Of a DNA stretch of 64,000 bases, positions 33,303 through 41,608 are shown one piece after another (position 1 is the first letter of the stretch; each line of letters begins with the position of its first letter). The notes below the pieces were generated by a model, which did not search any database, was not told the DNA's origin, and worked only from the letters and a program-made list of their open reading frames with translations. The translations under genes were made by a program, and so were the position numbers. Source of the stretch: CADEDV01 sp964412375 (lineage in GTDB: Bacteria; Bacteroidota; Bacteroidia; Chitinophagales; Chitinophagaceae); contig CAYPOD010000005.1 of the NCBI GenBank assembly GCA_964412375.1, positions 1 to 64,000 of the forward strand. Reading direction: 5' to 3'.

Positions 33303-35147
33303 ATGAAAAATTTCCTTCTTCTTATTTTACTTGCTGTTTCGCAGTTGTTGTTTGCACAGCACAAACCATTTCGTTTTGCTTTTATTTCAGACACACATAT
33401 TGGTTCACCTAATGGTTCAGCAGAGGAAGATCTGCGCCGCACCGTGGCTGATATCAATGCTATGACAGATATTGCCTTCGTGGTGCTGACAGGAGATATA
33501 ACCGAGTTGGGTACCAATGAGGAACTCGAACTCACAAAGCAAATATTAGACAGCCTGAATGTGCCCTGGTATATTATCCCGGGTAACCATGATACGGGCT
33601 GGAGTGAAAGTGGCGGAGTGATGTTCACCACGGTTTTTGGTTATGATAAATTCAGTTTTGAATATAATGGCATCCGTTTTCTGGGTTGTGCTTCTGGCCC
33701 GTATGTGAGAATGAGTGATGGCCATGTGCCGAGAGATGCAGTGAACTGGCTGGATAAAGAATTGAAAAAGGTAAAAAAGGGCCAGCCGGTGATTTTTCTC
33801 AATCACTACCCGGTTGATAATGGATTAGACAACTGGTATGAAATAACAGATCGGCTGCGCAAACACAACACCTGGGCTATTCTTTGCGGTCATGGTCATG
33901 CCAATAAAGCCATGAATTTTGAAGACATACCCGGTGTGATGGGACGCTCCAATCTGCGGGCAAGGGAAAGTGAAGGAGGTTATAATCTCGTAGATGTGAA
34001 TCATGATTCTATATTGTTTACTGTGAGAAGGTCGGTGTCTGCAGATGAAAAGAAATGGACGGGTGTAAAAGTGGAAACAAGGAAGTATGACCCGAGCAAA
34101 AAGTTTCCCCGACCTGATTATACTATAAATGAAAAATACCGGAACATTAAAAGAGAGTGGGAGTTTTCGTCTGAAGCCAATATTATTTCTACTCCGGCAG
34201 TGTCAGCAGGAAAAGTGTTTGTCGGTAATCAAAACGGTGTGATGACCTGCTTTGATTTTGCAACAGGGAAAAAGATATGGACATTCAAAACAGGCGGCTC
34301 TATTTTTTCCTCACCGGTGGTAGCAAAGGGTTTATTGTTGTTTGGCTCCGGTGATAATTATATATATGCCCTGAACAGTAAAACAGGAAAACCGGCCTGG
34401 AAATACAAAACCGGCGCTGCGGTGCTGGGTTCTCCGTTGCTATCAGGCGATACGGTTTTTATCGGCGGCAGTGATCACTCCTTCGTTGCGCTGAATATCA
34501 ATAGCGGTAAACTGATCTGGCAGTTCAAAGGACTGGATGGACCTGTTGTGAGCACCCCCTTATTATACGAAGACAAAATTATTTTTGGTGCATGGGACAG
34601 AAATCTCTATGCAGTAAACAGGGACAATGGTGAATTGCTATGGAAATGGAATAACGGTTCACCCATCCGTAATTATTCACCTGCTTCCTGCATTCCGGTT
34701 GCAGCAGACGGTGTAGTGTATGTGGTGGCCCCGGATCGTTATATCTCTGCCATTAATGCCAATGACGGGAAAACATTGTGGCGTAATAATGATGCAACCG
34801 TACGTGAATCCATCGGTATATCGTCTGATGGCAAATGGGTTTATGGAAAAACCATGCAGGATACAATTGTAGCTTACAGAACCAGCAGCGAAAAGCAATC
34901 AGCAGCATGGAAGATGCACTGTGGTTTTGGCTATGAACATGTGCCTTCAATGCTCATAGAGAAAGACGGACTTGTTTTCTTTGGCACCAAAAGCGGTGTG
35001 CTGTATTGCATTGATCCTGCAACGCAAACAATTATCTGGGCTCATAAAATTGACAACTCAATGGTGAATACCGTAAGAGTGATAGACAAATACACCGTAC
35101 TGGCTGCTACCATGGACGGGAAACTGGTGTTGTTAAAGGCGGGGTAG
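33303..35147 (+). CDS. exported metallophosphoesterase fused to a PQQ-like beta-propeller
   Basis: A 614-residue exported protein. A signal peptide (LLLILLAVSQLLFAQ) is followed by a calcineurin-type phosphoesterase domain, about 20-270, with FAFISDTHIG, VVLTGDITELG, IPGNHDTGW, FLNHYP and ILCGHGHANK, so all five metal motifs are present. From about 275 to the end lie PQQ/pyrrolo-quinoline-type propeller blades (GKKIWTFKTGGSIFSSPVV, GKPAWKYKTGAAVLGSP, GKLIWQFKGLDGPVVSTP and more). The propeller probably binds a protein or glycan rather than PQQ. Substrate unknown. The gene is monocistronic and divergent from the NfeD-like gene. Confidence 0.9.
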   Translation: MKNFLLLILLAVSQLLFAQHKPFRFAFISDTHIGSPNGSAEEDLRRTVADINAMTDIAFVVLTGDITELGTNEELELTKQILDSLNVPWYIIPGNHDTGWSESGGVMFTTVFGYDKFSFEYNGIRFLGCASGPYVRMSDGHVPRDAVNWLDKELKKVKKGQPVIFLNHYPVDNGLDNWYEITDRLRKHNTWAILCGHGHANKAMNFEDIPGVMGRSNLRARESEGGYNLVDVNHDSILFTVRRSVSADEKKWTGVKVETRKYDPSKKFPRPDYTINEKYRNIKREWEFSSEANIISTPAVSAGKVFVGNQNGVMTCFDFATGKKIWTFKTGGSIFSSPVVAKGLLLFGSGDNYIYALNSKTGKPAWKYKTGAAVLGSPLLSGDTVFIGGSDHSFVALNINSGKLIWQFKGLDGPVVSTPLLYEDKIIFGAWDRNLYAVNRDNGELLWKWNNGSPIRNYSPASCIPVAADGVVYVVAPDRYISAINANDGKTLWRNNDATVRESIGISSDGKWVYGKTMQDTIVAYRTSSEKQSAAWKMHCGFGYEHVPSMLIEKDGLVFFGTKSGVLYCIDPATQTIIWAHKIDNSMVNTVRVIDKYTVLAATMDGKLVLLKAG

Positions 35148-35149
35148 GT

Positions 35150-35380
35150 TCACGAAAAGTCTTCCTGTGGGGTTCTTTTTTGCGAAGACAGTTTTGAAGA
35201 AAGCAACTCTGCTAAAGAGGTAATAACTGCTATACCTGTGCTGACGATACCAGTTTTCAAAAATAAGTTAGCATGCGGAATTACTAACAGGTGCATCAAT
35301 AAGCTGAACAACAGGAAGCTGACACCGGTGACGATAAAGAAAATGGTCCACGAAAAATTATTGCTTTCTCTTTCTTCCAT
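35150..35380 (-). CDS. small two-helix membrane protein
   Basis: A 76-residue product with two hydrophobic segments (FFIVTGVSFLLFSLLMHLLV and GIVSTGIAVITSLAELL) and a charged tail (SSQKRTPQEDF). No family recognised. The ATG at 35380 is used; a TTG two codons upstream is possible. It is convergent with the phosphoesterase gene, with two bases between them. Nothing in the spacer upstream looks like a clear promoter. Confidence 0.5.
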   Translation of the reverse strand: MEERESNNFSWTIFFIVTGVSFLLFSLLMHLLVIPHANLFLKTGIVSTGIAVITSLAELLSSKLSSQKRTPQEDFS

Positions 35381-35533
35381 AAGCAAACTAAACTATTGGT
35401 GTTTACAGTTATAACTTCAAAAAGCGGTTTCTATTGTACGTTTTGTAATAATCATTGATTTTTAAGTTAATACACTTAGGAAAATTTTTTTGTTTTCTAC
35501 AGAGAACCGGACGCAGCAGCCTGACAGCCAAAA

Positions 35534-35557
35534 AAAGGCTGCCCAAGGGCAGCCTTT
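35534..35557 (-). terminator. terminator of the pyruvate dehydrogenase E2 gene
   Basis: AAAGGCTGCCC (35534-35544) and its perfect complement (35547-35557) are two bases apart. On the minus strand they run into seven T residues. It lies 25 bases after the gene's stop codon. The remaining roughly 150 bases of this spacer show no other feature. Confidence 0.9.
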
Positions 35558-35581
35558 GATAAAGTACTGAGAAAATAGTTT

Positions 35582-37234
35582 TTATACCAGCATGGTCACC
35601 GGATTCTCTAAGAATTTTTTGAATGTTTGCAGGAATGCTGCACCGGTAGCTCCATCCACGCTGCGGTGATCACAGCTGAGCGTTACTTTCATCACATTGC
35701 TGACAGCAAATCCTTCTCCCTTTCTCACTACCACTTCTTTGATGCGGCCGACAGCCATGATGCAACTGTCAGGAGGGTTAATAATGGCTGTGAATTCATC
35801 AATATCCATCATGCCGAGGTTAGAAATGGTAAATGTGTTGCCGGTAAATTCGGCAGGCTGTATTTTTTTATTCTTGGCTTTGCCAGCCAGTTCTTTGCTT
35901 TCAGCAGCGATCTGCGACAATGGCTTTTGATCAGCAAATTTTATGACCGGAACGATCAGGCCGTCTTCCACGGCTACAGCAATACCAATATGGATATGAT
36001 GATGACGACGGATCTTGTCACCCATCCAGGAAGCATTGACCGCCGGATGCTGACGCAATGCATGAGCTGCCGCTTTTACAACGAGGTCATTAAAGCTTAC
36101 TTTCACCGGGCTCACATCGTTGATCTGTGTTCTTGCCGCCATGGCTCCGTCCATATTTATCTCCATGGTGAGATAAAAGTGCGGCGCAGAAAATTTGCTT
36201 TCGCCGAGCCTTTTGGCAATCACGTTCCGCATTTGCGAATTTGGTATGTCGGTATATCCTTCTTCTCCGGTAACTGCTGCAAAGACGGGCTTCTCTGCAG
36301 CAACTGGTTTAGCAGCACTGGCGGCTGGTTGTGGTTGCGCTGATGGAGAATAATTGTCAATATCGGCTTTTACAATTCTACCGCCGTCACCGCTGCCCTG
36401 CACGGCTTTGAGGTCAATTCCTTTTTCTTTAGCCAGTTTTTTTGCCAGCGGTGAAGCTTTTACTCTTCCATTTTCCGAAGAGCTTGCCTGTTGCTGGTCA
36501 GCAGAATGCTGTTCTATACTGCTTGCTGCTTGTGCTGCAGTATTCTTTTCCTGCGATTTTACCGTTCCACCACCCTTAATGGCTGCGACAATAGCATCCA
36601 CATCCACTTTTCCTTTTTCGCCAATGATGCAGAGCAGCCCGTTGACAGGAATTTTTTCTCCCTTTTGGGCGCCTATATGCAACAGTGTGCCGTTCTTGTA
36701 GCTTTCCAGTTCCATGGTGGCCTTGTCTGTTTCAATTTCAGCCAGCACTTCTCCTTTCTTCACGGCATCACCCACATTTTTGTGCCAGGCGGCGATCACC
36801 CCTTCTTCCATGGTGTCGCTCAGTCTTGGCATCAGTACCACTTCTTCAATATTTGCAACATCGAGGGTGGAAGTTGTTGACTGGCTGGCGGTGGCCGGCT
36901 GGGTGGCAGCCGCTTTTGCCTGCGGCTTGTCACTGGAACTTTGTGCCTTTGCAGGAGCAGCCGAACTATTTTTCAGCAAGGCAGAAATATCTTCACCGGC
37001 ATTGCCAACAATTGCCAATAATTCGTCCACTTGTATTTTACTACCTTTTTCGCCACCGGTATGCAGCAGTACGCCATCTTTATAGCTTTCCAGTTCCATG
37101 GTGGCTTTGTCTGTCTCGATCTCGGCCAGCAGGTCACCTTTCTTAACCTTATCTCCAATTTTTTTATGCCAGGCAGCGATCACTCCTTCGGTCATCGTGT
37201 CGCTGAGGCGGGGCATCAATATCACTTCGGCCAT
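35582..37234 (-). CDS. pdhC: dihydrolipoamide acetyltransferase, E2 of pyruvate dehydrogenase
   Basis: Moves the acetyl group from lipoate to CoA at the core of the pyruvate dehydrogenase complex. The 550-residue product has two lipoyl domains with the lipoylated lysines at 43 and 171 (both in EIETDKATMELE), Ala/Gln/Ser-rich linkers, a peripheral subunit-binding domain at about 258-293 (KASPLAKKLAKEKGIDL), and the acyltransferase domain ending in the catalytic motif DHRSVDG (His523). Other 2-oxoacid substrates are not excluded, but two lipoyl domains and this sequence favour PDH. No E1 or E3 gene is adjacent. dnaX is the nearest gene upstream. Confidence 0.9.
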   Translation of the reverse strand: MAEVILMPRLSDTMTEGVIAAWHKKIGDKVKKGDLLAEIETDKATMELESYKDGVLLHTGGEKGSKIQVDELLAIVGNAGEDISALLKNSSAAPAKAQSSSDKPQAKAAATQPATASQSTTSTLDVANIEEVVLMPRLSDTMEEGVIAAWHKNVGDAVKKGEVLAEIETDKATMELESYKNGTLLHIGAQKGEKIPVNGLLCIIGEKGKVDVDAIVAAIKGGGTVKSQEKNTAAQAASSIEQHSADQQQASSSENGRVKASPLAKKLAKEKGIDLKAVQGSGDGGRIVKADIDNYSPSAQPQPAASAAKPVAAEKPVFAAVTGEEGYTDIPNSQMRNVIAKRLGESKFSAPHFYLTMEINMDGAMAARTQINDVSPVKVSFNDLVVKAAAHALRQHPAVNASWMGDKIRRHHHIHIGIAVAVEDGLIVPVIKFADQKPLSQIAAESKELAGKAKNKKIQPAEFTGNTFTISNLGMMDIDEFTAIINPPDSCIMAVGRIKEVVVRKGEGFAVSNVMKVTLSCDHRSVDGATGAAFLQTFKKFLENPVTMLV

Positions 37235-37290
37235 TGCCTTTGAATTTTGGCCGAAATTAAGGTAAAATGATCAAGTAATAAGGGAGAGAA

Positions 37291-39072
37291 TCAGTAATCC
37301 AGTTCCAGCCGCAGGCGGTCTTTCAGCTCTTTCACCAGTGGGTATTGCTCTGCCATTTTCAGAAACTGTTCTTTGGCAGTGAGAGTCACTTCAATCTCCG
37401 GCCGGTCTTCCGGCTTTTCTTCAACAACCACATTGAATTGCAGCAGCCTGTTCTGCAGTTGTTCCTGCAAATAGCTGAATAGCCGGTTTCTTTCCTGCTC
37501 AATAAATTTTTGTTCAATATTATTGGCCGTTACCACCTCAAATGAATTTTCGTCTTTGATGCGCAGTTGGGCCAGGTCAAATGGCTGGGCGGCGGGGTTT
37601 CTGCCTTCTTTCAACAGCAGCACATATCCACTCCATGCCTTTTTCAGTTCTTCTTCTATCAGCGGCTGGATGACATTGCTATTGCCGTTGCCGTTGTTTT
37701 TGTATTGTTTCCGAATTTTCTCCAGGGCAGAGATTTTTCCGGCGGGCCGTTGTTCGTTTTGTGTTGGTTGTTGAACGTATGGAACCTTTTCTTCGGCAAC
37801 TTTGCTAGGTACTTTTGCGGGAGAATCGATGATCAGCTTTGCTTCCGGTTCCTGGTTTTTTGTTCCGGGTTTCGCATTCCGTATTTCAAGGGGAGTGATC
37901 TGCCGGAAAGCCACCGGTATTACTGATTCAACCCGTTTTTTTTTAATAAGACTACCGGCTTCAGCAGACAATTCCAGGGCTTGTTGCAGGTAACAAAGTT
38001 TGATGAGGGCCAGTTCCACATGCAGTCTTTTGTTACGGGCTGCTTTATAATTTATTTCTGCATCGTTCAAAATGTTTAATGCGCTGATGAGCAGCGCTGA
38101 CGGTATTTTTTTACCAGTTTCCACATATTTTTCTTTGAAACTTTCCACCACTTCCAGCAATCCTGCCACTTTTTCGTCTTTACACACCAGCAGGTTGCGG
38201 ATAAATTCGGCAAATCCATTCAACACCAGGTCACCTTCGAATCCCTTGCGGTTTATATCATCATATAACAACATGGCGCCGGCGAGGTCCTGTTGCTGCA
38301 TACATTCCAGCAGTTTGAAATAATAATCCGCATCCAGGATATTGAGATGTTCCAGGGTGTTGATATAGGTAAGTTCACCATTCGTAAAACTGACAATTTT
38401 GTCAAGGATACTCAATGCATCCCGCATACAGCCTTCGCTTTTCTGGGCAATCACCTGCAGGGCGGCTTTTTCCGCTTTGATATCTTCTTTCTCTGCTATC
38501 TCCTGCAAATGTTCCACTGTGTCATTGGTGGTGATGCGTTTGAAGTCGAAAATCTGGCAGCGGCTGAGTATGGTGGGAAGTATCTTATGTTTTTCTGTTG
38601 TAGCCAGGATAAAGATGGCATAGGAGGGGGGCTCTTCCAGCGTTTTCAAAAAAGCATTAAAAGCCGAAGCGCTGAGCATGTGCACCTCATCAATGATATA
38701 TACTTTGTATTTGCCGGCCTGTGGTGCAAAACGTACCTGGTCCACCAGTGTCCGGATATCATCCACAGAGTTGTTGCTCGCCGCATCCAGTTCATGAATA
38801 TTCAGCGATGTGCCTTCATTAAAGGAAACACAGGAATAGCATTTGTTGCAGGCTTCTCCGTCTTTGGTACGGTTCTCACAGTTGATTGTTTTAGCTAAAA
38901 TTCTGGCACAGGTGGTTTTGCCAACACCCCGTGGTCCGCAAAAAAGAAATGCATGTGCCAGTTGATCATTCTTTATGGCATTCTTTAGCGTGGTGGTGAT
39001 ATGCGCCTGCCCCACAACTGTATTAAAAAGCTGTGGCCTGTATTTTCTTGCTGAAACGATGAATTTTTCCAT
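37291..39072 (-). CDS. dnaX: DNA polymerase III subunit gamma/tau (clamp loader)
   Basis: ATPase of the clamp loader that places the sliding clamp on primed DNA; the long form (tau) also ties the replisome together. The 593-residue product has Walker A GPRGVGKTTCAR near 46, a zinc module (NCEN then CNKCYSC), Walker B IIDEVHMLSASAFNAFLKTLEEPP (read as DEVHML and LKTLEEPP), sensor 1 ATTEKHKILPTILSRCQ, and domain III up to about 375. After a nine-A run at codons 377-379 comes a variable linker, then a tau-like C-terminal domain. Slippage on the run would yield a gamma-like product of about 381 residues. The start is the ATG giving MEKFIVSARKYRPQ. Confidence 0.96.
   Translation of the reverse strand: MEKFIVSARKYRPQLFNTVVGQAHITTTLKNAIKNDQLAHAFLFCGPRGVGKTTCARILAKTINCENRTKDGEACNKCYSCVSFNEGTSLNIHELDAASNNSVDDIRTLVDQVRFAPQAGKYKVYIIDEVHMLSASAFNAFLKTLEEPPSYAIFILATTEKHKILPTILSRCQIFDFKRITTNDTVEHLQEIAEKEDIKAEKAALQVIAQKSEGCMRDALSILDKIVSFTNGELTYINTLEHLNILDADYYFKLLECMQQQDLAGAMLLYDDINRKGFEGDLVLNGFAEFIRNLLVCKDEKVAGLLEVVESFKEKYVETGKKIPSALLISALNILNDAEINYKAARNKRLHVELALIKLCYLQQALELSAEAGSLIKKKRVESVIPVAFRQITPLEIRNAKPGTKNQEPEAKLIIDSPAKVPSKVAEEKVPYVQQPTQNEQRPAGKISALEKIRKQYKNNGNGNSNVIQPLIEEELKKAWSGYVLLLKEGRNPAAQPFDLAQLRIKDENSFEVVTANNIEQKFIEQERNRLFSYLQEQLQNRLLQFNVVVEEKPEDRPEIEVTLTAKEQFLKMAEQYPLVKELKDRLRLELDY
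37936..37944 (-). other. A9 slippage run inside dnaX
   Basis: Nine T on the plus strand read as AAA AAA AAA in the dnaX message, exactly codons 377-379. One extra A, or a -1 slip, gives ACG GGT TGA and stops; one missing A stops after six further codons. See findings. Confidence 0.65.
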
Positions 39073-39128
39073 AAACCACAATTCCTCAATGTAACTAATG
39101 AAAGACTTTATGCAGTGAACAAATCTGA

Positions 39129-39146
39129 TCCCGATAAATATCGGGA
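39129..39146. terminator. palindromic hairpin after the GNAT-like gene region's upstream spacer
   Basis: TCCCGATAAATATCGGGA is an 18-base near-perfect palindrome in the 100-base spacer between dnaX and the GNAT-like gene. Palindromes of the form CCCGAT…ATCGGG are frequent in Bacteroidota spacers in my experience. No T tract follows, so its terminator role is uncertain; it sits 27 bases before the downstream end of the GNAT-like gene on the minus strand, not after a dnaX end. Confidence 0.35.
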
Positions 39147-39172
39147 CTAAAATCTGAATTCAAAAATCTAAA

Positions 39173-40336
39173 TCAATGCAGCACCGGGTGAGGTTTAAAT
39201 TCTTTTGATCTGTCAAACAAATAGCGGTAAGTAGTTAGTTTGCGGCTCCGGTAGGTGCCCAGCGCTTCCGCCACATTGATCATCTTAGGATTGAACTCGC
39301 CAATCCAGAGCATTTCGTATTTATCATACAGCGGTTTGGGCTGAATGACCTTGGCACCTTCAACGATCATATAACTGTCAACACCTTTTCCCTGCCACTC
39401 CGGAACTATACCAAAAACAAGACCGACGAATTTGTCACATTTCTTTGTTTTTTTCACCCATAAAAATTTCAGTTTTTGCCAAAGCCCGAATTTTCCCTGC
39501 AAATGTTTGAACCACTGGTTCAGGTCGGGCAGGTTGATCCAGATACCGACCGGTTCGTTTTTATAATATACAAACCAGCTTATCTTTTCATCCATCACCG
39601 GTTTCATGCTTTTAAACATCTTCAGCACCACTTTCCTGTCGAGTTCTTTCAACCCCCCATGACCGGCCCATGCTTTATTATATACCGTGGTAAAATCGTT
39701 GGCAAATTTTTCTAACTGATCTTTCCTGATATGAGAAGATGAAAAATTCGGGTCTTTGGCACAGTCGGCATGACGCTGGTGAAATTTGGGTAGAATGGGT
39801 TCAGCCACCTTCAGGGCAAAGCAGATTTGGTTGTAGTAGTTTTTAAAACCATACGTCTCCAGCAGTTGCCGATAGTAAGGCGGGTTATAATTCAGGCAAT
39901 AAAGCGGTGGTTCAAATCCCTCTACCAGCAAGCCCCACCACCGGTCTTTTTCTCCAAAATTGATGGGGCCATCCATCGCCTGCATTCCTTTTTGCAGCAA
40001 CCAGTGTTTGGCCACATCAAACAGCATATCGGCAGCGGCCTGGTCGTTGATGCAGTCAAAGAAACCAATACCACCCACCGGGCCATCATCACCCTTGTTC
40101 CTGTATTTTTTATTGACAAAAGCAGCAATGCGGCCGGCCAGTTTCCCGCTGTTATCTTTCAGTATCCAGCGGATGGCTTCGCCGTGGCGGAAGGTCTTGT
40201 TCTTTTTGGGGTCGAATACATCGTTGATGTCTTTATCCAGCGGACGGATATAGTTGGGATCATTTTTATTGATCTCCACATTCACCCGGATAAAGTCGCT
40301 GGCAAGCTGCGGGGTTGATACTTCTATAAGCTGCAT
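39173..40336 (-). CDS. GNAT-fold acyltransferase-like protein of unknown substrate
   Basis: A 387-residue cytoplasmic protein with N-acetyltransferase-like features: NKNDPNYIRPLDKDINDVFD, an acceptor half with GKLAGRIAAFVNKKY and GGIGFFDCINDQAAADMLF, and the signature DGPINFGEKDRWWGLLVEG followed by YNPPYYRQLLETYGF. The second half (KISWFVYYKNEPVGIWINLPD; GIVPEWQGKGVDSYMIVEG) has an acetyl-CoA-type GKG loop. This pattern resembles the YghO-like group. Likely two GNAT halves in tandem. No operon partner is obvious; the TPR gene is 66 bases upstream on the same strand. Confidence 0.65.
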   Translation of the reverse strand: MQLIEVSTPQLASDFIRVNVEINKNDPNYIRPLDKDINDVFDPKKNKTFRHGEAIRWILKDNSGKLAGRIAAFVNKKYRNKGDDGPVGGIGFFDCINDQAAADMLFDVAKHWLLQKGMQAMDGPINFGEKDRWWGLLVEGFEPPLYCLNYNPPYYRQLLETYGFKNYYNQICFALKVAEPILPKFHQRHADCAKDPNFSSSHIRKDQLEKFANDFTTVYNKAWAGHGGLKELDRKVVLKMFKSMKPVMDEKISWFVYYKNEPVGIWINLPDLNQWFKHLQGKFGLWQKLKFLWVKKTKKCDKFVGLVFGIVPEWQGKGVDSYMIVEGAKVIQPKPLYDKYEMLWIGEFNPKMINVAEALGTYRSRKLTTYRYLFDRSKEFKPHPVLH

Positions 40337-40401
40337 TCAGAAAAGTTGATCCGTGCAAATGTAACTAAGAATCAGGAAGCGGGTAAGTATTAACCTGGGA
40401 G

Positions 40402-41526
40402 TCAAAACCCTGAGGCCGCTGCCGGTTTTATCTTACCGTCCAGCACCTGTTTGATGAGATCGAAGAAAAGGCCGGGTGTAATATCATCCGTCTTCCAGCC
40501 AATGCCATAATTATAGCGGCCTTTTTGCAGCCCTCTTTCGCAAAGTAAATGTTTGGGAGAATCTTTTGTCAGTTCAAAAGTTTTTTCCGTCTGGAAGATG
40601 CGTTCTACTTTCTCGCCGGTTTTATCAAGCAGGTAGCCGGTCAGCATCACTTCCGGCACTTTGGCAGGCATTTCAAAATTTTTAAAGATCATCACCGGTT
40701 TTTCATTCCACTCATATTCTGCGATCTGTGCCCGTTTGAATTTCATCATGTCTTCGGGCAGCTTTCCATCCAGGTATGCATTTGTCAGCAAAGTAAAAAT
40801 GCTGTCTGCCTGCAATGACTGATTCAGCAGGTGATGGACGATAATAAGCCTTTCCCAAGCTGCATAGTGGGTAGCATCTTCTTTTACGATCTTATAATAA
40901 GCTGCTAATGCATTGGGGTAATTCTTTTTCAGCAACCGTTCTATTTTTCCAATATCCATCAACGCCATTGCATAGTGGCGGTTATCCGGTGAGATGGTCG
41001 CAAGCCCTTCATAGAATCCCTGTAAAGCCTGGTCATCCTTTCCCTGCATGTACCAAATATGCGGGATCATGTAGCCCGGAGCCTGGTAGCTGTTAGGCAG
41101 TTGCCTGGCTTTTTCATATAACAATATTGCCGAATCATATTTTTCCATCCGGTAGTAGGTGAAAGCTTTTTCACAGGCATATTCCTGGTCGGAGGGGTTA
41201 CGTTCGATTGCTTTGTCAAATGCAGCCAGGGCAGGCTCCATTTTTTCAAGATAGCGGTAAGCGATCCCTTTATAAAAGTGTACAAAGGCGCTGTCAAATC
41301 CCCCGGCGATAGCTTTATCATAGAAAGTGATCGCTTTTTCATCCTGGCCGGTTTGAAAAAAACTGAACCCTAGCATATAAAGTTCTTCTTCATCCAGCCC
41401 GGTTTCTTTGCCCTCAAACTGTTTCACCACTTCTTCATATTCCCTGCCGGCATAAAGCAGGCGGATGGATTGCGCCGGAAGATCGTTGAGTGCCAATGAA
41501 AGCAGGAATAACAAACACATCCGCAT
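40402..41526 (-). CDS. exported tetratricopeptide-repeat protein
   Basis: A 374-residue protein with a signal peptide (CLLFLLSLALNDLPAQS). Residues about 25-250 hold TPR units (ELYMLGFSFFQTGQDEKAIT, AFVHFYKGIAYRYLEKMEPA, YACEKAFTYYRMEKYDSAIL and others), so it is a periplasmic or surface-exposed scaffold. The C-terminal 130 residues (PVMIFKNFEMPAKVPEVMLTG) look like a separate beta domain that I do not recognise. The start is the ATG giving MRMCLLFLL; a longer frame overlaps a hairpin. It follows the MsbA-like exporter gene. Confidence 0.8.
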   Translation of the reverse strand: MRMCLLFLLSLALNDLPAQSIRLLYAGREYEEVVKQFEGKETGLDEEELYMLGFSFFQTGQDEKAITFYDKAIAGGFDSAFVHFYKGIAYRYLEKMEPALAAFDKAIERNPSDQEYACEKAFTYYRMEKYDSAILLYEKARQLPNSYQAPGYMIPHIWYMQGKDDQALQGFYEGLATISPDNRHYAMALMDIGKIERLLKKNYPNALAAYYKIVKEDATHYAAWERLIIVHHLLNQSLQADSIFTLLTNAYLDGKLPEDMMKFKRAQIAEYEWNEKPVMIFKNFEMPAKVPEVMLTGYLLDKTGEKVERIFQTEKTFELTKDSPKHLLCERGLQKGRYNYGIGWKTDDITPGLFFDLIKQVLDGKIKPAAASGF

Positions 41527-41565
41527 ATGAAGAAGATTACCGGAAAAAATATTTTTAAAGGTACT

Positions 41566-41590
41566 ATTCTCCGGCTGAGTGCCGGAGAAT
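41566..41590 (-). terminator. hairpin between the ABC exporter and TPR genes
   Basis: ATTCTCCGGC (41566-41575) pairs perfectly with 41581-41590 around a five-base loop. On the minus strand, the transcribed one, a weak TACCTTTA -7-like element (41556-41563) follows rather than a T tract, so this may be both the end of the exporter unit and the start of the TPR gene's transcription. Confidence 0.55.
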
Positions 41591-41608
41591 TTTTGTGTTA
41601 CACAGCTA

